NCBI GenBank assembly: GCA_017469405.1 | Contig: JAFUGL010000021.1 | Span: forward strand, 1-42,244 | Origin: Lachnospiraceae bacterium | GTDB taxonomy: Bacteria > Bacillota > Clostridia > Lachnospirales > Lachnospiraceae | Length of the DNA: 42,244 nucleotides | Direction: 5' to 3' | Shown here: positions 15,430 to 24,731 of the stretch, piece after piece | Position numbering within the stretch: the stretch's first letter is position 1 | Layout: each line of letters starts with the position of its first letter | Translations under genes and position numbers: made by a program | The notes under the pieces: generated by a model | Told to the model about the DNA's origin: nothing | Databases searched by the model: none | Seen by the model: only the letters and a program-made list of their open reading frames with translations

Positions 15430-16143
15430 ATGGATTTTAATTACCTCAGTACATATATCGAACAACTTCAGGAAGACTTCATCAGAAAAGGGCTCATGTC
15501 CGATGAGTTTCTTGATTTTATGAATGAAAACAAACTTCCAATGGATCAGTTTTTTTCGTATTATCGTTGTGCAATAATGGAGATAGAGACCAAATTTAAT
15601 GTATTAAATGAGCAGTTTTCACTTCGCTATGACAGAAATCCTATCGAAAGTATAAAGACAAGAATCAAGTCTATGGACAGCCTTATCCGTAAAGTACGCG
15701 ATAAAAATATCCCTCTTAACCTTGAAGCTATAGAGGAAAACATCTATGACATAGCAGGTGTAAGGGTAGTATGTTCATTTATAGACGATATCTATACTCT
15801 TGCAGACAGTCTGCTTTCACAGGACGACATCAAGCTGATACGTCGTAAGGACTATATAAAAGAGCCTAAGCCGGGCGGATACAGAAGCCTTCATCTTATA
15901 GTTGAGGTTCCTATCTTCCTCCAGGATGAAAAGCGTCCTATGAAGGTCGAAGTTCAGCTTAGAACCATCGCCATGGACTTTTGGGCAAGTTTAGAACATA
16001 AACTTCGCTACAAGAAAAATATTCCGGAGAAAGAGCTTAAAGCAATCTCCGAAGAGCTTATCGATTGCGCCAACCAAAGTTCAAGACTTGATGAACGTAT
16101 GATGGAAATACACAATCATATACTTTCATTGGAAGAAAAATAA
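15430..16143 (+). CDS. relQ: Small alarmone synthetase (GTP pyrophosphokinase, RelQ-type)
   Basis: Single-domain (p)ppGpp synthetase that transfers pyrophosphate from ATP to GTP or GDP. The 237-residue protein lacks hydrolase, TGS and ACT domains, as expected for RelQ/RelP. Motifs include RIKSMDSLIRK near 76-86, 'DIAGVRVVCSFIDDIY' near 106-121, 'KPGGYRSLHLIVEVP' near 147-161, and 'EVQLRTIAMDFWASLEHKLRY' minus its last residue near 174-193. AGGAG precedes the ATG. Length and sequence suit the YjbM/RelQ class rather than YwaC/RelP, with moderate certainty on the subtype. A palindrome begins at its stop codon. Confidence 0.88.
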   Translation: MDFNYLSTYIEQLQEDFIRKGLMSDEFLDFMNENKLPMDQFFSYYRCAIMEIETKFNVLNEQFSLRYDRNPIESIKTRIKSMDSLIRKVRDKNIPLNLEAIEENIYDIAGVRVVCSFIDDIYTLADSLLSQDDIKLIRRKDYIKEPKPGGYRSLHLIVEVPIFLQDEKRPMKVEVQLRTIAMDFWASLEHKLRYKKNIPEKELKAISEELIDCANQSSRLDERMMEIHNHILSLEEK

Positions 16144-16211
16144 GTGTGTAGCGCAGTATGAGCCTTGTCGCATCAAAGATGTGGCAAGGCTCACACTGTG
16201 TTACACACTTA
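16141..16211. repeat. Palindrome at convergent gene ends, 71 bp, likely bidirectional terminator
   Basis: TAAGTGTGT, starting with the TAA stop of the alarmone synthetase gene, pairs with ACACACTTA. AGCCTTG.C.CATC pairs inward to a three-base loop, and TTTTTAT follows on the plus strand. It carries the same CTTGTCGCATC motif as the other palindromes. It separates the synthetase gene from the convergent surface-protein gene. Confidence 0.8.
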
Positions 16212-16259
16212 TTTTTATATCACTAAATTCATGTGTTAAAAATTCTTACCTTGTTTCAT

Positions 16260-19200
16260 TTATTTTCCACCATACCAAGCGATACCTTCATCACGCCATC
16301 CTAACTTTTTCAAGTTGTCTCTTTCTGCAACACTGGTGGTGTAATGATGTGAACCTGCTTTTGCATTTGGATTATACAAACGATATAAAGGTGTTCCATC
16401 TTTGGCTGTTGAATACCAACCAATACCTTCATACTTCCATCCAACCTTTACAAGGAAATCTCTTTCCGTAGCACTTACCGTATAATGATGGTCTCCGGCA
16501 TTTGGATTATATAATCTGTAAACAGGTGTATCTGAAGTCTTAGGTGCTTTCCATGCAATTCCTTCATATCTCCAACCATATTTTACAAGGTTATCCTTTT
16601 CTTTTTCATTAGAAGTATAAAAATGTTCGCCCGAATTTGGGTTATATAAGCGGTACATAGATACATATGTTACCGACGGAGTAGTTGGTGTTGTAGGTGT
16701 TGTAGGTGTTGTAGGTGTTTCATTTGAGCTGTCTTGAGCATCAACATCAACCAACGCATATACAGAAAATCTATCTCCAAGGAATGTAATTGTACCATCA
16801 TTATTTATTACATAACCTATATTTAAACCTGCAACCTCACCACGAAGGCTATCAACCAGGTCAAGATAATCAACCTTACCCTTATGATATCTGGCTATAC
16901 GATACTTTGATTTTTTATCTATCGCCTTTTTAGGCTTAATAGTCATTTCTACAGGTACTACTGTTTCAGTAATGCTTGTACTTCCCTGAACTCCTTCTAC
17001 AGATGCATCAATTGTGAAATCCAAAAATTCCATATTCTCAGCATCCTTACCGGTAGCATCTAAAAGTGAATCAACTGCCGCCTTAGTGTCAGCGTCAAGT
17101 GTACCATCTGTATCTATCTCATTTACGGTTACATCAACTGTAAGCTTAGCACCATTTTCAATTGCATCCTTTTGTGCATAAGACATCTCTGACAAAGCAT
17201 TTGGTTCCGGAACAACTGCGGTTACACCGGTTGCCGTTCCCTTTACACCAAGTTCACTGTTAATTGAATATGTACGAAGATTATAGGTCGCACCTCCAAA
17301 AGGCCCACCGTTAGAGTAAACTTTGGTAGCTTCAGGATATGAATCCGGTCCATCAATCTCATCATCAGAGCCCATAATTATAGCTTCATATTGTTTTCCT
17401 CCTGTGAGTGACTCATCAGGATATCCTATAATAAGATTACCCATATCACCGTCAAACTGCATGTCACAGTAGAGGTTTACATGCAGGCCCGGCATAACGT
17501 TTCCACGTCTGTACTCATTAGCTGCATAGTGTGTTGTTTCTTTAAGGTAAACAGCATACTGATCCAGGAAATCATCATATATTTCCATGAAAGCCTCATA
17601 TGCTTCATCATTATCAAATTCAAGTAAAGGTTCTTCACTTTCAAATGTGAAATAGTAGTCTTCAACTTCTATACCGTCTCTATTGGTATAAGTATTATCA
17701 TTACGCTTTGCACGATAGAAGGTTCCTCTCCATTCAATGAGACCGTCACCTTTATCTACAATATCCTCAAATGTCGCTTTCTGGTCAGCAGTAAGTTTGT
17801 CTTCCTCAAATTCAAGGAAACGTATCGGATCGTCAACTCCTATTTCTACATAATCACCTTCGGCACCTGAATATCCTGTAATCGCCGTATATGTTGCATC
17901 AGCTTTAACGAAATAAGGATAAGTTGAATTACCAAAGATTATACCATTGAGATTACCTGATGAAGATACATACTGAGGCTCTAATTCCAAATCTCCGTAC
18001 TGACTTGGATATACACCGATATAACCTGTATTTACAACATTAATATTATCTCCTTTTTCAATTGCTCCTTCAGGATTTGTAACATATCCCGGTACCGTTC
18101 CGCCTATGGCAGCTGCAGAAAGCTTATCTATAACCTCCTGAACTGTAGCAGCATGAACATAATAAGGATTTCCGTCTATGGCATCGTTATAGACACCATA
18201 TTTATATGCATCTTCTGACAGGTAGCATCCGGAAAAGCCTGCCTGAGGTGCACCGTCAAGCCAGAGTCCTCCTCCTAAATCTTCGTCTTCATCAGGTGCA
18301 AAATCAATCCATTCTTCATCATCCAAGCTATCTTCCTGTCTTTCTTCGCCTTCATACCAGTAATTGGTTTCAGTAAATTCTACAGCTATTGAAAACCATA
18401 TTTGTCTGTTTTCAGCAATGGATACCTTATATCCGTTATCTGTCTCTTCAACAGTAACCATATCATTAATATAATCCTCAGGTAATCCTTCCTGCTCTAT
18501 TCTGTATCCTGTTATGGTTCTGGTATTGCTCCATCCGTCGCCTATTTCATCATAACTGTTGATATAATATGTTCTCTCAGTAGAATTATATACAACTCTT
18601 CTGCCTATTAAGGTTTCCTCATCAGCTTCATCGCTGGTGTAGGCTGATATACGGGGCATATTGGCCTGGATATATATAGCATAATACTCAGGAGCATCTT
18701 CTTCATTTCCTGTATCATATATAAGGTAATAATTTCCTGATCTAGGCAAATACAAAGTAAATACGCCATCAGCTGATATATCATTACCCTCGCCATCATC
18801 AAAAATTCCTTTTTCGATTTCAAAGCCCTCAACAGGATTTTCATCTTCGTCAATTAAAGAAAATTTATCTATATCTTCAAATCCAATAGGTTCTACATGA
18901 GGGGTTCCTTCATCATCTGTAGTTTTGATACCTAAGCTTATAAATTCACTGTTTTTAATACTTATTCCTTCAAAATGTTTACGAAAACTATCGTCTTCTC
19001 CGCCAAATGTGAATGTCTGCTGAGGATCATTCCATGCCCATCCTATTACAAGACCGTCACCTACTTCTTCTTCATAAGATCCATCATCATTCAAACCACG
19101 GAATTCGATATACTCATCCCATTCATCAGGTTTATAATCAGGCTCTTCATTAAACGGATCTTCCTCACGAATTGTAACCTTGAAATATAAATTAGCACTT

Positions 19201-19922
19201 ACATCTTCATTAATTGTTACCTTATAGCCTTTATTATTGTTTCCGGTCGAATCGAGCGGTTCAAGCGCAGCAAAATCTTCGGTAACGTCTTCGTCTTCTT
19301 CATATATACCGCAATCTGTTATAGTACGCTTCCAGGTAACTACATCTTCATCATCTTTTTCATCATATGTAAGGATATAAAATTCTCTGTTACCTTCATA
19401 AGCTTCATCCAAATAATCTATACCACTACCGATAAGATTATCGGCGCTTACTGTAGGAGCACTGTATATACCCACTCCCGGAAATGAAGCATTAACAGCA
19501 ACGCTATATTCACCATATCTTATGGTATAGTTACCGGGAACTTCAATACGAACAGTAAAGAAACCTTCCACAGGACCGTTTTCACCCAAAAACGGCATAA
19601 TGCTTGCAGAACCATCAGTAATCTGATTTTCCCCATCATAAATTGCCGGTACTGCAGTAGATGCCAAAGGTGTTCTTACATCTCCGTTTTTCATAGCTAA
19701 AGCAACTATATTATCGTTTTTTATAGGTACTCCAAATTCAGCATCAAATCCAAAAGCATCTTCAAACGATTTCAAATTGCCATCTTCATCCCAATCTGAC
19801 CAGCCGATTACAAGACCGGTTTCAGGTTCTTCAGCTCTTGCACTTACACCCATAAATAGCGACATGATCATCGCAAACACAAGCGTTAAGGCAAAGCTTT
19901 TTTTCAAACTTTTCTTATTCAC
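16260..19922 (-). CDS. Very large secreted surface protein with C-terminal DUF5648-type repeats
   Basis: A 1220-residue exported protein. It starts at GTG (19922) behind AAGGAGG. Residues 1-30 form a signal peptide (KKSLKKS, hydrophobic core, cleavage near SARA-EE). Two related acidic modules follow, each opening GLVIGW (about 36-230 and 290-510). A large unassigned region (510-1060) and a Thr-Pro linker (TPTTPTTPT) come next. Three closing repeats contain YRLYNPN...HHYT (about 1085-1220), the DUF5648 type found at ends of cell-wall proteins in clostridia. No LPXTG or SLH motif is seen. Very acidic. Function is unknown, possibly adhesion or carbohydrate binding. Confidence 0.8.
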   Translation of the reverse strand: MNKKSLKKSFALTLVFAMIMSLFMGVSARAEEPETGLVIGWSDWDEDGNLKSFEDAFGFDAEFGVPIKNDNIVALAMKNGDVRTPLASTAVPAIYDGENQITDGSASIMPFLGENGPVEGFFTVRIEVPGNYTIRYGEYSVAVNASFPGVGIYSAPTVSADNLIGSGIDYLDEAYEGNREFYILTYDEKDDEDVVTWKRTITDCGIYEEDEDVTEDFAALEPLDSTGNNNKGYKVTINEDVSANLYFKVTIREEDPFNEEPDYKPDEWDEYIEFRGLNDDGSYEEEVGDGLVIGWAWNDPQQTFTFGGEDDSFRKHFEGISIKNSEFISLGIKTTDDEGTPHVEPIGFEDIDKFSLIDEDENPVEGFEIEKGIFDDGEGNDISADGVFTLYLPRSGNYYLIYDTGNEEDAPEYYAIYIQANMPRISAYTSDEADEETLIGRRVVYNSTERTYYINSYDEIGDGWSNTRTITGYRIEQEGLPEDYINDMVTVEETDNGYKVSIAENRQIWFSIAVEFTETNYWYEGEERQEDSLDDEEWIDFAPDEDEDLGGGLWLDGAPQAGFSGCYLSEDAYKYGVYNDAIDGNPYYVHAATVQEVIDKLSAAAIGGTVPGYVTNPEGAIEKGDNINVVNTGYIGVYPSQYGDLELEPQYVSSSGNLNGIIFGNSTYPYFVKADATYTAITGYSGAEGDYVEIGVDDPIRFLEFEEDKLTADQKATFEDIVDKGDGLIEWRGTFYRAKRNDNTYTNRDGIEVEDYYFTFESEEPLLEFDNDEAYEAFMEIYDDFLDQYAVYLKETTHYAANEYRRGNVMPGLHVNLYCDMQFDGDMGNLIIGYPDESLTGGKQYEAIIMGSDDEIDGPDSYPEATKVYSNGGPFGGATYNLRTYSINSELGVKGTATGVTAVVPEPNALSEMSYAQKDAIENGAKLTVDVTVNEIDTDGTLDADTKAAVDSLLDATGKDAENMEFLDFTIDASVEGVQGSTSITETVVPVEMTIKPKKAIDKKSKYRIARYHKGKVDYLDLVDSLRGEVAGLNIGYVINNDGTITFLGDRFSVYALVDVDAQDSSNETPTTPTTPTTPTTPSVTYVSMYRLYNPNSGEHFYTSNEKEKDNLVKYGWRYEGIAWKAPKTSDTPVYRLYNPNAGDHHYTVSATERDFLVKVGWKYEGIGWYSTAKDGTPLYRLYNPNAKAGSHHYTTSVAERDNLKKLGWRDEGIAWYGGK

Positions 19923-20041
19923 TTTTTTCTACCTCCTTGCACATTTTTGTCTGTACGGCAAAATATATTAGTACCAATCCTATAACAACACAAATATATT
20001 ACGCCCCTTTAAGCACTAATTATTTTGCTTATACATTGTAT

Positions 20042-20071
20042 ATATTACCTTTTTTCATTACACTTTGTCAA
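20042..20071 (-). promoter_or_regulatory. Candidate promoter of the surface-protein gene
   Basis: Minus strand TTGACA (20071-20066), 18-base spacer, TAATAT (20047-20042), leaving roughly 115 bases of leader before the GTG start. No strong hairpin is seen in the leader. Confidence 0.55.
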
Positions 20072-20149
20072 CATAGATAAATTGTTTTTAAAATGCCATT
20101 AATTTGCAATTTTTAGTTTATAGTCAACTAATGTCCAGGCGATTTTTCA

Positions 20150-21352
20150 TTACCCTGCAAGCACAACAAGAATCGATACAATCAAGGCTGTAATCAATAT
20201 AATCAGAATATCAATTATTATAACTCCCATTACCTTTTTTATTCCTGATTGTTTTTCAAGCCATTTAATCTTATTTTGCCAATTCAAATAATTGCATGAG
20301 AATAAAAAGACTATAAAAAGAGCAAGAGCAAAACCTATTCTGTTTGCATTTAATTCAAAAGCTTTATTATCACTTATATAGTTATCAAGTTTGTACGTTA
20401 TTGTACAATATAATAAAAATGCATATATGAAAACAGCCACCAGCATATGAAGTGGATTTTTACTTCTGAATCCGGGAAGAGCATATGCTTTAATATTTGA
20501 TTTGGCATCATGTGAATTACTTATATTGTCATTTCGTGAATCATATATGTCCTTATCTTTTTTTATCACATTTAATTTATCAATTATAAATTTTCTTAAT
20601 TCATCCACATTTTGAAATCTGTCATCAGGGCTTAATTTCGTAGCTTTATCAACCAACTCAGTTAATCTATCTGATTTTATTTCACATCTATCAATTATAT
20701 ATTTTACAGTTGCACCAAGTCCGTAGATGTCCGTTCTGGCATCGCTTTCGCCAAATCCAAACTGTTCCGGCGCCGCAAATCCTGCCGTTCCCATGATAAC
20801 AGTATCCTTACTTTTGATTCCGGTATAGTTCCTTGAAATGTTAAAATCTATCAAATACGTTTTTCCGATATCACTTAAAATAATATTATCCGGTTTAATA
20901 TCCCTATGTATGACCGGCGGATTGAGATTATGCAGCTTTTCCAATATATCAGTAAGTTTGATAATAATACTGACAAGTTTTTCTTCGGTCACGTCATTTT
21001 TCTCAATATATTCCGTCAAAGTGACTCCCTTTATATATTCTTCTATTATAACCAGGCTATCCTCTTTATCTGAATTCTCTCTATCCGAGTTTTCTCTATC
21101 CGAATTCAAATGATATATCTCATATATCTGCGGAACACCGTTTATATTCATATTTTTTAATGTCACATATATGTTTTCATCAAACCTTTTAAGCTGCTTT
21201 AAAATATATTTTCTTTTATTTAGTTTATCCAAGACAATATATGAACTGCACTGATCGGTTAGATTTTCCATATACTCATATGTATTGGAAATGTAATCAT
21301 CCAACCATAAATCCGGCAGATTATTATCTGTATTTTCGTAATTTTCAGACAT
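20150..21352 (-). CDS. Membrane-anchored Ser/Thr protein kinase with DFN instead of DFG
   Basis: Hanks-type kinase of 400 residues. Kinase domain about 30-270: catalytic loop HRDIKPDN, metal-binding motif LIDFNISR (DFN where DFG is usual), activation end 'GFAAPEQFGFGESDARTDIY' and 'GLGATV'. The Gly-rich loop is poorly conserved. Three C-terminal helices (about 300-400) anchor it; no PASTA domains. A tandem pentapeptide (NSDRE/NSDRE/NSDKE) lies near 107-123, between N-lobe strands, encoded by near-identical 15-base repeats that could vary in number. The gene is divergent from an XRE-like regulator gene 90 bases away, a likely functional partner. Confidence 0.85.
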   Translation of the reverse strand: MSENYENTDNNLPDLWLDDYISNTYEYMENLTDQCSSYIVLDKLNKRKYILKQLKRFDENIYVTLKNMNINGVPQIYEIYHLNSDRENSDRENSDKEDSLVIIEEYIKGVTLTEYIEKNDVTEEKLVSIIIKLTDILEKLHNLNPPVIHRDIKPDNIILSDIGKTYLIDFNISRNYTGIKSKDTVIMGTAGFAAPEQFGFGESDARTDIYGLGATVKYIIDRCEIKSDRLTELVDKATKLSPDDRFQNVDELRKFIIDKLNVIKKDKDIYDSRNDNISNSHDAKSNIKAYALPGFRSKNPLHMLVAVFIYAFLLYCTITYKLDNYISDNKAFELNANRIGFALALFIVFLFSCNYLNWQNKIKWLEKQSGIKKVMGVIIIDILIILITALIVSILVVLAG

Positions 21353-21382
21353 AGTTTAATCCTTTATATCTATTTAAAAATC

Positions 21383-21411
21383 TTGCTTTTTTTATATCTA
21401 TAGGATATGAT
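21383..21411 (+). promoter_or_regulatory. Candidate promoter of the XRE-like gene
   Basis: TTGCTT (21383-21388), 17 bases, TATGAT (21406-21411), about 30 bases before the start codon. It lies in the 90-base divergent gap with the kinase gene. Confidence 0.5.
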
Positions 21412-21442
21412 TTGATTATAACACTACGGAGGAGTTACAGCA

Positions 21443-21883
21443 ATGAAAGATGTTAATAACAAAAAGACTGTAGAGCTTCTTGAAATTTTAAATCAGGCTG
21501 AAAATTCAGAAGCCTTAAAAAAATATTTAGAAGATACCAGTGATTACAAATCGCTTAATTTTACTGATTATTTTAATGAGCTTTTATCTAAAAAGGGAAT
21601 TAATAAATCTGATATGGTAACCCGCTCCGGCATAGAAAGAACATATCTTTATCATATACTTAGCGGCGACAGGGTTCCGGGTAGAGATAATGCCCTGCGC
21701 CTTTGTATAGGTGCAGGGCTTAAACTCGAAGAAACCATGCGCTGTCTTGAGCTTTTATCAGCGGGTATTCTTTATGCAAAAAACAAGCGCGATTCCATAA
21801 TCATTTATTCAATTAATCGCGGATTATCCGTCGATGAAACCAACTCTCTTCTTTATGAGCATGATGAACTTCCACTAAAGTAA
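21443..21883 (+). CDS. XRE-like helix-turn-helix protein beside Ser/Thr kinase
   Basis: A 146-residue cytoplasmic protein. Residues about 45-100 form a Cro/C1-like helix-turn-helix ('KGINKSDMVTRSGIERTYLY', then 'HILSGDRVPGRDNALRLC'). The N-terminal 40 residues are helical and acidic, and the C-terminal part (100-146) contains 'RDSIIIYSINRGLSVDETN'. GGAGG precedes the start. It is encoded divergently from the kinase gene; such pairs recur, as I recall, in clostridia, suggesting that the protein is a kinase substrate or co-regulator. DNA binding is likely but not certain. Confidence 0.72.
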   Translation: MKDVNNKKTVELLEILNQAENSEALKKYLEDTSDYKSLNFTDYFNELLSKKGINKSDMVTRSGIERTYLYHILSGDRVPGRDNALRLCIGAGLKLEETMRCLELLSAGILYAKNKRDSIIIYSINRGLSVDETNSLLYEHDELPLK

Positions 21884-21893
21884 ACTCAATTTT

Positions 21894-22835
21894 TTATTTT
21901 GTTGAAAAACTTATCGGTTCTGAGGTTTCTATTGTATCATAATTTTCATTTAATATTTTAAATACCAATTCTATATCATCGACGCTTGTAATATTATTGT
22001 CCTCAAGGTCGCTTGACATAATCGTTATCTCATCTATAGCTTTTTTACCGTCATATACGTCTGCCGAGAAAAAAGGAGTAACCATAAATCCGTTTATCGA
22101 CATATCATCGCACTGAACTATAACATTTTGTCCGCTTGTGTTTTCTATATAAAGTAAAACTCCTGCTCCCCAGAAGGATTTCTCATCAACATATTTTCCG
22201 ACAATCCTTATACCATTGCTGTTAAACAGCTCCTGTCCTGCATCATTTGGAGTAGTGTCGATTTCATTTATTGCAGAAGTTTCTATCGTTACACAATCAA
22301 AATCCTCTATAGTCATATATGTATCCGGATCAAAGGTATGAAAATAAATTTCCACCTTTCCAACATTATCTATACCGGCTGCCTCAAGTTCGGAGCTTGA
22401 AAGATACATCATTTCATTAGATTTTTTTCCTGCGGCAACTGTCGAAGAAAATAAATCAAAAATCATATAATCATTTACAATAAGCGCTGTACAACTAAGA
22501 CCAATCGACTTATCCGAATCATTTTCTATCAAAAGATTGATTCCGTCACCCCATATCTTATCCGTCTTATATTCGGTAGCGGTAACCTTAAGTCCGTCCT
22601 TTTCAAAAAGAAGCTGTTCCTCTATCGTTACCTTTTTCGATGTCTGTCCGGTTTTATCTGAAGCTTCTTCATTATTATCAGAATCATTATTATCTTTCAC
22701 ATCCGATGTATCACCTGCCACTATATCCTTTTTTCCTGAATCTTCTTTATCCTTTTTTCCTGCCGATGCTATGGCACCTAACACAATAATCACTATCAGT
22801 ACGACAAGCCATGTTTTTTTCTTCTTTTTTCTCAT
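21894..22835 (-). CDS. Membrane-anchored protein with duplicated beta domain
   Basis: I do not recognise a named function. The start is the ATG at 22835; upstream frame lies in a hairpin. The 313-residue product has a basic start (MRKKKKKTW), one helix (8-25), a low-complexity Asp/Lys/Ser linker (26-70), and two related modules (about 75-195 and 205-313). Each contains an 'L..G....W..GI.L.IEN.S....' pattern (WGDGINLLIENDSDKSIGL and WGAGVLLYIENTSGQNVIV), typical of extracytoplasmic immunoglobulin-like DUF5067/DUF4352-type domains. Probably anchored and outside the cell. A hairpin overlaps its ribosome site. Confidence 0.7.
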   Translation of the reverse strand: MRKKKKKTWLVVLIVIIVLGAIASAGKKDKEDSGKKDIVAGDTSDVKDNNDSDNNEEASDKTGQTSKKVTIEEQLLFEKDGLKVTATEYKTDKIWGDGINLLIENDSDKSIGLSCTALIVNDYMIFDLFSSTVAAGKKSNEMMYLSSSELEAAGIDNVGKVEIYFHTFDPDTYMTIEDFDCVTIETSAINEIDTTPNDAGQELFNSNGIRIVGKYVDEKSFWGAGVLLYIENTSGQNVIVQCDDMSINGFMVTPFFSADVYDGKKAIDEITIMSSDLEDNNITSVDDIELVFKILNENYDTIETSEPISFSTK

Positions 22836-22839
22836 TATA

Positions 22840-22895
22840 AAAATCCCTCTCTTTCGATATATTTTTATAATAATACATCGAAAGAAAGGGATTTT
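22840..22895 (-). promoter_or_regulatory. Stable hairpin covering the ribosome site of the gene below
   Basis: The arms are 19 bases long (22840-22858 and 22877-22895) and pair fully on the minus strand, with one G.U. The 3' arm contains GAGAGGGA, the ribosome site for the ATG at 22835. A short U-run follows, so it may also terminate the transmembrane protein gene whose stop is at 22934. Confidence 0.7.
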
Positions 22896-22933
22896 GGTGT
22901 ACTGTGTGTACACAAATTTATGTTCATAAATTA

Positions 22934-24706
22934 TTATTTATCATTCTCCACACGCTTCTTTTTTTCTTTAATCATTAAAATCAACCTTGAAGCTACATAT
23001 AAAATACAACCAATTTCAGCAATTTGTATCAATATATAACCTGCCGGTGCATAATTATAATAGTAAGATGAACTACCATTCTTTTCAGCATCTAACCATC
23101 TTGAAAAAAGAGTCGACACATAAATATGAACAAATTCACACAACAGTATTCCTGTTAGTAGCAACCATACAAAAAATGATTTTGTTTCTTTTCTTTTTGA
23201 TTTAATATCTAAAATCATCATCACAAAAATCGCAATATAACCAAGCCACATCAAAGGTGCTAAAATATATGAAGCCAACTTATATACCTTTGTTATTTTA
23301 TTAGCCAAAAAAGAAATCCTTGCCTGATTAAATCTTTCAATACGATTCTGATTTATATATATTTCATTTACATTCATCTGTGACATATATTCATCTTCTT
23401 TGACTCCGTATATTCCCAGAAAGTTCTCCCATGTAACTACATCATTAACACCGGTTCCTAAAGGAATACTATATTCCTGCATATCACAATAATAATATTT
23501 TCTGATATTCTTCCATACAGTTGTTGATATTTTAAAGCTTTCAAAGAAATCATCAATTTTAAGTGCTCTAGCCTGCGAGCTCAAATAAAGTCCTTCCCTT
23601 TCTTCTATTCTTCCATCCTTAAAAGCCTCTTGCAACTCATTATGAATTTGATGAAACAATTCATTGGTTTCAACAGCCATATCATCATAGTATCCTGCAT
23701 AAGACACACCATCTCGCAATGCCCACTGACCGATATCTCCGGGAAGTTCATTTTCCTCACCTGCTGCCCAACGATCCCATAAATAAACAACTCCATCCTG
23801 TACAGACGAAAGTGTCTTACTTTCTCTAAATGCTATATCAAGCTGTTTTCTGGAAATCCAAACATCGTCAGACTGCTCACCGGCATCTATATGATGCAAA
23901 TCTGACAAAACATCAGCAAAATATGTTCCGGTTCTATCATTCGTCGTAAAGATGCCATAATTTTTATAATTCATATAAGCTATAAATATGTTTGTGCATA
24001 TACATAAAAATAATTGTAAAAGTATCGCGCAAATAACAATGATACTTCTTTTATTGCCTTTTTCTTTTCTTTGTATTATTGCAATTATAATAATTATTAA
24101 ACCTGAAACAAGCGTAAACGGCAAAATCCAAAATGAATCTTCACGAAGAATCCAAAAATAAGAAAAATAAACAGCTGTGATTATGCTCCAAAAAATTAGA
24201 TTTTTATAATTATCATTCTTATTAATTGTCCACAAATATATACCTATAATACCACTGACATAACCCAGTACCGTCCATGGAACAATGGCATTTCTGTAAA
24301 TACCCATTCCAAATATATGTGAAAATGAAACAGGGCAAAAAAGCATAAACGCAAAAACAAACGATAAAACATAATAATTCTTTACAAAAGGTTTTATCGA
24401 GTATGTAAAAAGTAAGCAACTAAATACAATAAATAAACAAAAAAGTATATTATATGGAATATTAAGAACATTTGACAAAAAGAGAAAAACAGAAAAACCT
24501 ATTCCTTTCGACAACGTCACACAATTGTATGCACCTAGCCATTTTCCTTCAGACATATTAATAGCATATTTAACCAAAAGACCATGATCATAATAATATT
24601 GAGGAGTAACGGCATATGGAGAATTTGAAGAGATAAACAACCTAAACACTATTGCTAAAATCGAAAAAATCACGAAAAATCTAATTTCTTTGTTATTCTT
24701 TTTCAT
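22934..24706 (-). CDS. Large polytopic membrane protein, GT-C glycosyltransferase-like
   Basis: A 590-residue integral membrane protein with a basic N-terminus, about nine helices in the first 250 residues, a long extracytoplasmic region (about 255-445), and three more helices near 460-580. The layout, with an early conserved acidic/His-containing loop 'PQYYYDHGLLVKYA', resembles GT-C-fold polyprenyl-phosphate-sugar glycosyltransferases. The classic aspartate motif is not clear, so the function is only suggested. GGAGG precedes the ATG by nine bases. It follows a small membrane protein gene on the same strand by 25 bases. Confidence 0.6.
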   Translation of the reverse strand: MKKNNKEIRFFVIFSILAIVFRLFISSNSPYAVTPQYYYDHGLLVKYAINMSEGKWLGAYNCVTLSKGIGFSVFLFLSNVLNIPYNILFCLFIVFSCLLFTYSIKPFVKNYYVLSFVFAFMLFCPVSFSHIFGMGIYRNAIVPWTVLGYVSGIIGIYLWTINKNDNYKNLIFWSIITAVYFSYFWILREDSFWILPFTLVSGLIIIIIAIIQRKEKGNKRSIIVICAILLQLFLCICTNIFIAYMNYKNYGIFTTNDRTGTYFADVLSDLHHIDAGEQSDDVWISRKQLDIAFRESKTLSSVQDGVVYLWDRWAAGEENELPGDIGQWALRDGVSYAGYYDDMAVETNELFHQIHNELQEAFKDGRIEEREGLYLSSQARALKIDDFFESFKISTTVWKNIRKYYYCDMQEYSIPLGTGVNDVVTWENFLGIYGVKEDEYMSQMNVNEIYINQNRIERFNQARISFLANKITKVYKLASYILAPLMWLGYIAIFVMMILDIKSKRKETKSFFVWLLLTGILLCEFVHIYVSTLFSRWLDAEKNGSSSYYYNYAPAGYILIQIAEIGCILYVASRLILMIKEKKKRVENDK

Positions 24707-24731
24707 TACATATTGCCTCCAACACCGAAAT

